Of a stretch of 64,000 bases of DNA, positions 48,128 to 60,806 are shown in pieces. Made by a program: the position numbers and the translations under genes. Source of the DNA: Brugia malayi (lineage: Eukaryota > Nematoda > Chromadorea > Rhabditida > Onchocercidae); NCBI RefSeq assembly GCF_000002995.4, contig NW_025062477.1, positions 12,506,696 through 12,570,695 on the forward strand, written 5' to 3'. The first letter of the stretch is position 1. Every line of letters starts with the position of its first letter. The notes under the pieces were generated by a model. The model was not told the DNA's origin. It was given only the letters and a program-made list of their open reading frames with translations, and made no database searches.

Positions 48128-51100
48128 CTAAAAAAAATTTAAGTTATAATTCAATTTTTTCTTCCAATTTAAAAAAAAAAAAAAAAAAACTTTGTTTATT
48201 TAATTAAAACAAAATACAAAATCAACTAATTAAATAACATAAAAAGTATTTTCCTTTCTTTTTTTTGCTTTTTTTAATATGTTATTCTTTTTTCACACCT
48301 AATTATAAGTTTATCAACTTTTGAAATTTAGCTTATCACTTCATTTTTCTTTTAAATTTTATTACTGATATTTAATTGTTGTTGTTATCGTATCATACAA
48401 CGAAGTTATGTATTATTTTATCATTTACTCATTTTTGACAATTAATTAATTAGCTTGATTGTTGACTAATTTCTTTTCATACTCTTTGATAGTTTTCCTT
48501 CTAAGCCTTTAAAATATTATTTGTTATTTGTCAAATAAAAAAAGATGAAACAATGAAAAACAAAATAAAACAAAGCAAAACAAAGTTATGCTATTAACAA
48601 CAAATCATTAATAAGCTATGGAAGAAATAATAATAATATAAAATACAAATTTCTTCCCTAACAATAATATAATACCAAATAGTACCAAAATTTTTATTAT
48701 TAAATATTTCTAATATTAAATTTTTTAAATTTTGTCAACAAAAATTATTGTGAAATTTATCACTTACTAATGCTTCGGCCAGTTTAATGTTTTTTAAACT
48801 AAAAAATTTTTTAATTTTACAGTTCTAGTAACTACATGTAATTTAGAAATTAATAATAACTGTAGATAATAGATAAAGAAAAAGCAAATTTTAAATTTAA
48901 AATATTATTTCAAAAAGTCATTTCCAATTTAATTAATAGCATTTTTGCTATGAGAAGTATAATATCCGCTTTATTTGCAAAGTGACTAATATATAGATAA
49001 TAATATTAATTAATATTTATCAGTGCTGACATGATAAAGAGAAAGAAAGAAAGAAAAAAAAAAAAAGGATGAAATGGGTAAAAAGTGGAAAAATAAAATG
49101 AGAAGGAATTTATTATGACAATATTATTTCAAATATTTCAATTTCAATCCTTTGGTTTTACATCCTTTTCATTTATCACTTTATCAAAGTAAACAAAAAA
49201 TTTATCAAATATCTACGTACTTTTATTACAGTCAAACTAGATGAAATCAAAATTTATTACTGTTAATTATTATTGTTATTATTATTAATATTATTATTAT
49301 TATTACTACCATTGTTATTATTTTTGTCAATTATTTTTATTGGATAATATCATTTCTCTCTCATTAATTATTCCATCATTATCACTATTATCATTCATTA
49401 TATCATTACTAAAATGTTTGACATTCTTTTCATTTGGCATTAATTACCATCATTTTCATAATTCTAAATAGCATTTAAAATGAAATAATGCATAATATTC
49501 TTATTGAAGTAATAAATAATAGTGTATGTATGTATGTGTGTATGTGTGCATGTGTGCATGTGTGTATGACAAAGTGATAAAAAGACATACAGAAAGTATG
49601 GTGACACATGCTATCATGATTATGCTTTCAAGGACAGAAATAATTTGTGAGCTAATCAAGAGGTAAATCAACCGAAACCACTTCTCCTCTCGTCTTTCTC
49701 TTTTTTACTCCGAAAAATCTTACTAATCAAATCTGATTAATAACAAAGAGGAGAGAGAGAGAGAAAGAAAAAGGGAGAGAGAGAGATAATAATATAGATG
49801 TAATAATCTGTCATTCTTCAAATCATCATCGTCATCATTGTCATCATCATCATCGTCATCATCATTCAACCCCGACTAAACTAATACACAAATGGAATGA
49901 AAAGAAAGATTAAAATATGAAATAATATTTTTCATTTTACAAAAATTCGTTCTGATAATTTTATTATTATTAATATTTTAAAATTATTATTTAATTCAAA
50001 ATTATTACTTAAATAAATTAATGTAAAAACAAAAACATCTAAATGAATGGAAAGATGTTTAATTCTTGTGTATCTCACGTGTACATTGTCTCAATTTTAG
50101 AAATTCTTTCTAATAATTTTATCATTATTAACATTTAAGTTGAAAATTATTAATTAATTAGATTAATACTAAAAAAAAAAAAGTCTAATCAATGGATATA
50201 TGTCTAACTCACGTGTTATTACCTAAACAGATAACTTTTTATGATGAAAAAAAAAGAAGAAATAACAAGTTCCTCTTTATAAAATATCATGAAATATAAA
50301 TTATTTATTTTATAGTTTCTTTTTTCTCCTCTTTTTCTCTTTCTCTGTCCCTTTCTTTTCCACTTGTATTAATTATTTAAATAATAAATGATAGAAATGT
50401 CATGGAGAGAAATAAGAGCAATATGAAGATAATATATTTATTACACTGGTATCGTAATAATAATGATAATTGTAATGATAATCGTTGATAACAGAAGTGT
50501 AGTAGTAATACAGATTGATAAGATTGATAATGAATTAGTTCATCATTGTTATCATCAGTAATATCATAGTTGTATAACATTATATGTTCTGTTATGTACT
50601 ATATTTACAATTTTGTTTACATTTGATTCATTTGATTATTAAACGAGGAAATAGAAACGTTTGACCTGAATTAATTGAAATTATTAATAACCTTATATGT
50701 ATGTACACATACACAACATACATGCACAGACACATACATACATACACATTCTCTTTATCATTTAATTATCACATCATTTACTCATCCATCTGTTAACACT
50801 GATAACCCAATTATAGTGATAACAATAAACGATAGTAATATATATTTTTGATTTTATATTATAATGTAATAAGATTCTCAAAATTTATTGTAAATTTTAA
50901 AATTTCATTTTTTAGGAATGGAAACAACAAAAAAAAAAAAAATAATAAGTGAATAGAGAAAAGAAATAAAAAAAAATTCATTGATAACATTGATTAACCT
51001 AATTAAAACGATAACAATAAAGTAAATTTAGAATTAATTAAAATTAATTTCTTTCATCTTTTTTTAAATTCGTCTTTAACTTTTATCGTATTTTCCCTTC

Positions 51101-54100
51101 ATTTTTACTTCGCGTTTGTTACAGTTAAATGAAATTAAAAATTATATTTAAAATTAATAATTATATAAACAAAAATCTTTTTTATGCTTTTGTATTAATT
51201 ATAATCTATTTTAACCATTATTACCAATTGTTTTTTCTCAGTTTTTTTTTTTAGATTTAAGGAAAATTTTTGAAATGCATAAAACTATTAATTTCATTTT
51301 TTTTTCTTTTTTATCTTTTTTAAATCCCTCATTTGAATTATTTCATTTATTGTTCCCTATTTGTCATTCAATATGCTTTTTCTTTTTTTTTTTTGGCTTT
51401 TGAAAACAAAAGAAGGAAAAACTTTTTTTTTTTAAAAAAAAAACAGTAATTATGATAAAAAACTTCCTTGTACTTCCTTTCTATCTTTTCATCATTTTTT
51501 TTTTTTTTCTTTTTATCAGTTAATTTAAACATATTGCTATATTAACAGTGATAGGCTGTACCGTGGTGCGAGGATGCTAAATATGTGAAATTTTGTTGAC
51601 ATTAGCGATTTAATATCAATGCAAATTATTATGTAACAAAAATCTTTCACTTATATATAATATTTTTTTTTTTATTATCAATGTTTTTCTCAAAAAAAGA
51701 AATTTTTTTCTTCTCATTTTCTTGCATAAATATCATATTTCAAGTACAATTATGATAAGAAACAAAAAGAAAAAAATAAAGCAAAATATTTAATTTTTTA
51801 CTCACTAAAATTTTTAATGTAATAATCATTGCTAAGAGAACAAAGAGAATAGTTATTTAATTATACAAATTGTTGAAAAAAAATTTAAATTATCAATTAA
51901 TTAAATAACACGCATATTTTCCTTTACTTCTAATAATTTATACTTATACTTTTTGTAATGTATTTATAATTATTTTTTATATTTTAATCACTTCTAATTT
52001 ACTGTAATTTTAATAATCATTCATGTGTAGTACCAATTTGATGCTATAAATTGATTTAAAATCTTATAAAATTATACATTGATAAAATTTTCCCGAAATT
52101 ATCCAAACGAAACATATATAATATAAAACTTAAATTATTAAGTGTTAATGAGATTTAATTTCTATCCTTAATAATACTAATAGGCAATTAATGCCACTCT
52201 TAAAACTGTTATATTCAAATATTTAGTGTAAATTTTAGAATACAAAATTTATAACATTGTTAGATATCATTACTAATGATAAATATTTATATTTTAAAAA
52301 AATATTAAAAAAATCATATTCGAAAAAAATAATACAGTGAAAATTAATGTTTTTATAACAAAAAAAAAAAAAAGAAAAAAAATTTACTCTTACAATAAGG
52401 TGCTGCTGTTTTTTCGTAAATTTAAAAAAGAAAATTATCAAAATTATTTTGTTGCAAATAAATTTGTTAAAATTAATTTTTCCACAAAAATTTTTTTTGT
52501 TGAAAAAGAATATAAAAAAGAAAAATGAAGAGAAAAAGCTAACCATTTGTTAACAATGTATTATTAGATTGTGTTGTTGATAAATGAGTTGAATGTATTG
52601 GATGATTTGTTGTTGATATTCCAGGCATTATTGCACCCATAAACATTGGATTAAATAGCATTGGTGATCGAATATGGCCTGCTTGTGCCATCATTGTTAA
52701 TAATTCTGGCCTAGGAAATGGCATACGAATAGCCATTGCCATAGCTAATTGTTGTTGTTGATGATGATGATGATGTTGTTGATGATGATGTTGATGATGT
52801 TGATGTTGCTGTTGTTGTTGTTGCCATGGATGAAATTGTAAAAAATGATGCGGTATTTGACCATTAATAGCAGTAATAGTAGAAGCATTTGGAGGTAACA
52901 ATGATGATGTTAATGGTAATGATTGTGATATTGATGATGATGATAATGTTGTTGATGATGATGATGATGATGGTATTGTTTGATTAATATTAATCATTGT
53001 TGAAGCGATATCAGATTGTACCATCGATTCTTGATCATCATTCCATGATTTTCTTTCAACTGATGTTGATGCACGTTCATAATCATCTTTATTACTACCA
53101 TATCCGATACAACAATTATTACTACTATTTGCTTCACCTGTATTACTTGATAATGTTTCTGCAATAGACCAAATTTTTGTTTTCCTTGGTGTTGTTACTG
53201 TAGTACTAGTTGTTGTTGTTGTTGGTGTTATTGTTGTTGTTGTTGCTGATGATGATGATGATGATGATAATCGTGGTAAATTAATATTTGCTTCAGAACA
53301 TGATGATTGTAATGGTGGAGTGATTGATTTTGATTGTATATCACCGGATGCATCTGAAAAAAAAACATACTTTTTAAAAATTAAATGTAATAAATATTTA
53401 ATATAGTAATAATAATTAATAATTGTGATAGTAATAATAATTATTTAATTTGAAAAAATACATTTTGTTGATGTAATAATAAATAATAATACCAATAGTT
53501 ATAATAATAAATATCTAATATAAAATATATATTTGTAGATGTAATGAAGAATAATATATAATAATACTAACACTACTAATAATAAAATGTCTAATTTAAA
53601 ATATATGTTTTTTGATGTTTATTTGTTTTACATATTTATAATGAGTAGAAATTTTTCATTAAACATAAGAAAAAAACGTTTAATTAAATGATAATGAAAG
53701 TAATATCCGTTTTAAAATATATGTTTATTATTATTTTCTTTTTTTTTTTTTGGATGTTTTTATGTATTTATTAATAATTGGTAATGTTTAAAATGAATGA
53801 AAATTTTTCACTAAGCATAAAAAATTTTTAATTTAGTAATGATAACAAACAATATTTGAATTGTATGTTTATTTATTTACTTATTTAATTATTTTTTATT
53901 GTATAATAATAATAATTAATAATTGATAGCGTTTAAAATAAATTGAAATTTTTCATCACTTTAACATTTTTTTTTTAATTTACCGTGTTCACTGGTATCA
54001 TTGATAACAACAGAGATATCACCATCAGATGCACTGCTACATGGACGATCAGAATGATTTTGCTCGGATGATGCATCAATATCACCTAAATCATCATCGT

Positions 54101-57100
54101 CATCATCACCTGGTCGATTACGCGGTGACCATGTCATCTTATTTTCCTTCTTTAATCGTCGACGAGCATTTGCAAACCATGTTGACACCTAAATTTATAA
54201 TTTATTTCATTTATATTTTTTGCTTTCTTTACCAAAATTATTGTTTAATTAATAATTTGATTGATTAATTAATTAATACATCTAATTTTTTATTATTTAT
54301 TTTTTCAAATTATTATTCATTCATATTCACTTGCATTATTTGATTCATTTAATTTTTTCATTATTTACTCAGTTAGTTGTTCAATTACTCAAATATTACA
54401 TTCCACTCTTTTCATTTATTCACTCAATCAAATGTAAATATTTTGCTGATCATTGATCATAAAATAATAAAATTATTTTTGAAAACTTTTTGTTGTAATT
54501 CAAAAAAATTTGTCATAAAAACAAATGTGCAATTCTATTCATTTCAAAAAATTTACATGCATATAAATGTATGAATCAATTGAAAATCGTGCACTTATCA
54601 AAAAATAAATGTTTTTAAACGAAAACATTAGAAAGTTAAAATTTGAACTGATTAGATACGATTAAATGATAAAGGACAAATCACTGATCATTTTCATTTG
54701 ACAATGTTGTTCTCAGCAAAACAAAATGATGTAATTTTTACACATTAACCTTTTGAAAAGCCAGAAAAAACGAAGAAAAATAAGTGTAATAGTCAAATTG
54801 TAACTAAATTTTTACAAGTTAAAAAATTGTAAAAATTTAAAATTTTCAAATATAATAAATATTTTTTTTATTTACATTAAAATAATAGTATTCAACTGAA
54901 AAGGATGAATTCCTAATGATAACGATAACAATAGCAATAATAATGATAAATATTCATAACATTCATAATAATAATAATAACTAATTGAAATTAAATACTC
55001 AAAAGGAAAGTTTAAGTTAGTGCAAAAAAGAAATTTCTGAATTATTGATAATTTTTCTTTTTTTTTTGTTGTTGTTATCATCGAAAATAAAATATTTTAA
55101 ACTTATCTTTCATCAACTTAAAACATTTCAGTTTTTTTTTTTTTTCCAATTTCACTAACAAAAATGATTAATTTTAGTTGTCATTTTGTTTTTGAATGAA
55201 ATTGAAATCAATTTGAAAATTTTATTAAATTTCATTCATTTATTATTTTGTTAAAAAATTTAAATATCAATAAATTGGAAGGAAGAGAGGGAGAGAGAGA
55301 GAGAGAGAGAGAAGAGCAAAAGAAAGATCATTTTAGAGATGAATTATTATTGAATATTATTAGTGACGACATATCATATTTTATGAGAAATGTACACCTG
55401 TCAAAACTATCTAAAATGAGAAAAGCTTATTAAGAAATAAGCTAAGGTATAAAATTTATTTCAGAATTAAAATTTGATCGAAATTTGATAACGATGAATA
55501 AAATCTGTTTGCTTATCTATCAATCATATTATTCAATAATAAAACAATTTGTTTTTAAAGTTTGTAAATGAATAAATATTTTTGCAAATTTAAATTATAA
55601 AAACAAAAAAAAAAAAAATATTATAGCCTAAATTTCTATTTTTTTTAAAAAAAAATGAAGCTTTTAATTAAGTTAGCATAGTATTTAAAAATTTTTTTTG
55701 AAATGAATTAATATTAATAAAATTAAAATATCTTTTAAGAAATCTTATAATCAAAAAAAAAAAAAAAAGGAATTGAATTTGTTTAAATCAATTTTTATTA
55801 ATTGATTTAATTCAGACTGTAAGGTTACAAAAACAATTACAAAAATATGAATGATAAAAAATTTTATAAACAACTTTTTTCCATCATTTCAAATTATTTT
55901 TCTATCTTAATTATTTATTGTGATAAAGCAAAGATTAAAATTTAAAATTATAATTATTTGATTTTTATCACTTTTTGCACTTTTTTTTTTTTTTTTTTTT
56001 TTGAGGAAAAAACTGTTAAGTAAAAAAAAAAAAAAAAACGGAAAAAAATGAAATAAAATTTTAAGAATGTTATCAGGAAAATGATAATCCTTTTACCGGA
56101 TATTATTTCTTCCCTCTATCATTTCCCATTTTTAAATGAATCATACATGCATTATACAATCATTTTCCATTCATTACGATTACTCATGAATGACGCAATT
56201 AATGATTTCATTGTTGTCATATATAAGCTGTAAAAATTTTTTAAATATGCCATACATATGCTAATAATTATTATTATTAGCAGTATTATAATAAAGCTTA
56301 TTTAGCTAGTCTTTCATTAACATTAAAACCGGATTAAAACCGGATTGATAAGGCGGAAAAAGAAAACAAAAACCGTGCAAAAAAGATTAAAAATATTAAG
56401 TATGTTTATTCAAGCTAATCATGAGTTCAATTTATTTATGCAAAGAAAAAAGTTGTATTAATGATAACTGAAATTTCTTTATGTAATAATTTGAATTTAT
56501 CAATAAAGATATGCAAATATTATATTACTGTAATCGAAAACAGAAAAAAAAACAATTATTAAATATTAAATTAATAAAAATAATCAATTATTTTTTTTTT
56601 TTTTATTATAAAGCTATAATGAAAACAAATAAAAATCAGATGTTTTAATTCAATTAAAAATAATTGAAGATAAAATTAGAAAAAAAGAAATGGAAGATAT
56701 TAAGTATTGCAGTAGTAATAATAAACCAAAAGTTTAAAAATTAGCGTAGATTTAAATTTTAAAATTAAAAATCTAACAATGAATGCATAAATTATTCTGA
56801 AATGAATCAAATAATTAACACTTTAGACTATAAACATATATCAAAGTATCATTTGTCTTTTTATTTTTTGTTTTTTTTTTTTTTTTTTTTTTATTCCCAT
56901 AAGACATATTTAATTTTTAAAAAAAAAATCAATTGGCATAAGTATTTCAAAAAAAAAAAAAAACCAAAACTGAGATCATTTAAAAAAAAAAAAAAATGAA
57001 AAAATGAAGTACAAAGCAATAAAATCTTTTTAATCCATCTCATTATCAAAAGAGAGAGAAAGGGAGAGAAAGAGAACGAAAGAAAGAAAGAAAGAGAGAG

Positions 57101-60100
57101 TGAAAAAAAAAACGAATAAAATGTATTCATTCTGTATTTGAACACATTTACTAATTGATGTTGAAAAAATAAAAAAATTAAAAACATATGTTAAAAATTA
57201 TTTCTAATATTAACAATAATAATATTATTTTTTATTTTAAATTTTAAAATATACCATTTGTCTTTTATTTTATCATTTAATTAAAAACTTTAATGAAAAT
57301 TTAAAATAACATTACTACTTGCTAAAATAACAAATAGTACCATTGATACTAATAAAATCAGTAATTTTTTAGAAAGGAAAAACAGTGTAAAAAAAAATAA
57401 TAACATTTCTGTAATAATTTTTTTTTTTTTTTTTTTTTGTAGATAAAAGTAGTAAATTGAAAGAGTCATTTTTAAAGGAAATGAAAACCGAATATTATAT
57501 TATTTATTAATAAAATTTGCAAGAAAAAAAGCGAATAAAATTTACAACTTTTGAAGAAAACAAAATATATAACCATTTACAATTAAAAATTTAAATTCAT
57601 TCAAAAAAAAATAAATAAATAAAAATAAATTCTTTTTTATAATTATGAAGGAGGAGCTGACTGATTACTACTTTGTGAATATTATTAATATTATTATTTT
57701 GTTTATTATTACTATTATTACATGTATTGGTGTTAGTATAACTATCATTACTGCTATTATTATCATTACTATTGTCATTATTATCATTATCATTATTATT
57801 GTTGTTATTATTATTATTTCTTACTGAATATTTAATTCTTACTAAATATTATATTCGAATTAGTTTTTTTTTTTTCTTCTTTCTTGCATCAGATAATTCT
57901 TTTTAAACAAAATGGTATAAATAATTAAATCGAATAATGTGATTATTTTCTAGTTTAAATTCATATTTTATCTATAAATGAAATTTGTAAAGTACATTTT
58001 ATTAATTAACATTTTCTGCTACCGTAACACTATTCAATAAAGAAATAAATAAGAAAAAAAGAGAAGAAAATTGTTAGAAAATTAAATGATAATTCATTTC
58101 ATATTAAATTAATAACAAATATCCTTTTTCTACTAATTCTTTCTTTCTTTCATTTTATTTTATTTTTTTTTTATTTATTATTTTTGTTGACCCCATCATA
58201 CACTTTTCCATTCTTTTCTCGTCATCTTATCCATTCCGGTTAGTTGGTTAATTATGATCTTTCTTGTTTGCAAAAAATAAAAAAATGCAATTACTTCATC
58301 TATTCTCTTTCATACTCTCTCTCTCCCTCCCTCTCTCTCTCTCTTTCTTTCTTTCCTCCACCTGCTAAATTCGCTTTTATGTTACCGCTAATTTAACAAT
58401 GTATATGGAATTTTCATCTCATTACTTTTGTCATTTCCCTTTTTTCCTGTTTTTTTTTTTGCAGTTTATAAAAATTTATATTATTTTACAATTACCACTT
58501 AATTACCACTTTTAAAATATTTATTACATTATATTACCATATTATTTGATATTATAAAGCTAACAAATATATTAAATTATTGATTCAAAATTTTCAAATA
58601 AGTAAATGTCTTTTTTTCTTCCTTCTTTTTCTTTTTCTCTCTCGCTCTTGCTCTCTCTCTCTCCTTCTCCTTCTTTCTTTTTTGCAATATTTTATTTATT
58701 TTAATTAGAATTAAAGGAAAATGTAAACAAAAATAATGGAAATAGTGTATTTCCACAAAATGATCGATTACAATGTAATATTGAATTATAACGATGTCAA
58801 CCGATTCATTATGATAGTGTGCATGTGTGTGTGTGTGTGTATGTCTATGTATGTGCGTGCATGTGTGTGTGTGTGTGTGTGTATGTATGTGTGTGTTTAT
58901 GTGGTACCATCAAAAATTTCTTGACATTATGATGGATTGAAAAGAATTGAGAAAGAAAAAGATACCGCAACTACAATTAATGTCATTAATAGGTAACAAG
59001 TGATGACACTTTAATCATCAAATAACACTCAATGAAAAACTCTGATTAAATTGGATAAAATGTTAAAAGTAATTATCCTTTGATATAATCTGTAAAAATC
59101 TGTAATATAATCTATTAAAAAAAAAAACAGACAAACAAACAAATTTATAATAATAAAAAAAAGATTTAAGTAAACCATAATTAGTTTAAAAGAAAGAAAG
59201 AAAGATACTATTTAATAGTAGTGAAAAATTTTTGAATAAAATATTTAAAATATAAAAATTATTTGGCGCAGAAAAATTTTTAAAAAAAATTTGATTTTTT
59301 TTTTTTTTAATAGAAAAATATAAATTTTATGGTTGCATATAATATTTTGCATATTGCGGTGGAATTTTTAAAAAATTAATTGTCAAAGTATTAGATGGAT
59401 GAAAAAAATAAGGAAATTAGTTTGTTCTTTATATTATGTTCAAGAATTATAGACATTGAAATTTTTAAAATTAATTACTAAAGTATTTTAAAATTAATAT
59501 TACAATTATATCTGTAGTTATTTCTGGTATTACTATAATTACTAACAAATAACAATAATAATAAGTAAGTAATAAATAATAATAAATGAATCAATAAATA
59601 TATAAATAATAATTAATGAACAAACAAATAAAATTCATTTAATTAAAACGATTCATTAAAGAATAAAAATTACTTTCCTCTTTTTTTTTTGCTAACTTTC
59701 TCTCTCTCTCTCTCCCTCCTAATTTTTCCCTGTTTAAACGATTTATCCTACTAATACCTAAGAATAAAAAAACACTTGATTTTGATTGATTAAATGATTC
59801 TTTAAGTAGTATCACTTCAGGAAGTAATCCAATCAAGACGAATATATTACAAAGAGTGACCGCTTTGCCTTTTTTTTTTTTGCTTTTTGTTTTGCTTTTG
59901 CTTTGTTTGTTTATTTGTTTCACTAATCTTTTCTGCTACAATAAATACTCATTTAAGGTATTAGTAGTACTACTACTTATTAATGAAATTAATAATTAAA
60001 TAGCATAAGCAGCAGTTAGAATAAGAAAGTGAATGAGTAAAGAGGAAAAAAGTGAAGGTCAATTTCATTTTTTTTTTTTTAAATTTATATAGCCAATAAA

Positions 60101-60241
60101 CGATTTTTAAATGTAAGTTATTTTCGTATAAAATCAAAAAAAAAAATTCAAATTTTTTTAAAAAAAAAGTTAAATTCATTGTAACAATTATATAATAATA
60201 ATAATTTTAATCAATTGTTTTTATCTAATCTAACATATTCT

Positions 60242-60274
<33 letters not shown>

Positions 60275-60774
60275 CATTAAACAAGTTTTTCTTTTATTAA
60301 AATTTCATTTAATACAAAAATGGAAATATTTTAAATTGTTATGAAATGAAACTAAATGATATCATTTCAAATTCATATACTAATTTTTTTTTTTTTTTTA
60401 ATGGAAGGAAAAATTTATTTATCAATTTTTATTAATGAAAAAAAGAAATATAATCCATAATCCATAATTCATGTAAGAAAAAAAAGAAAATTTTACCAAA
60501 CTCTTAAAATTTCAACTTTTCTAACTATCAATTGTTTATAATTAGTAAAGAATAAAAAAAAATTTGTTTAAAATGAATAAAATTTCTGAACGAAATTTAA
60601 AAGAAAAAATTAGTTTATCATTTCTAATAAACAATTTTTCCGGAAAATGTCGCTCACTCTCCCTTTTTCTCTCTCTCTCTCTCTTTCATTTTGCTTCTAA
60701 TTTCTTATTTCTTTCATTTCAATCTATTTCAATTCATACTTATCTTCTTCCTCCTATCTTTCTCTCTTTTCTTT

Positions 60775-60806
<32 letters not shown>

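Larger units (their letters stand above)
48128..52543 (-). other. Irx intron 4 (4.4 kb)
   Basis: A/T-rich, with (GA)n at 49,748-49,786, a (TGTA/TGTG)n run at 49,522-49,568, (ATC)n at 49,828-49,865 and a GC-rich spot at 51,552-51,580 that could hold a 15 nt in-frame micro-exon (see findings). Nothing else recognised. Confidence 0.7.

Noticed and set aside
47914..48207. 97-codon + strand frame starting with poly-Leu
   Set aside because: Antisense shadow of the Asn/Thr-coding repeats in Irx exon 5.
54029..54268. 79-codon + strand frame (HHRHHH-rich)
   Set aside because: Antisense shadow of the Asp-rich part of Irx exon 3.
57645..57827. Ile/Thr-rich 60-codon frame
   Set aside because: Translation of ATT/ACT/GTT triplet repeats.
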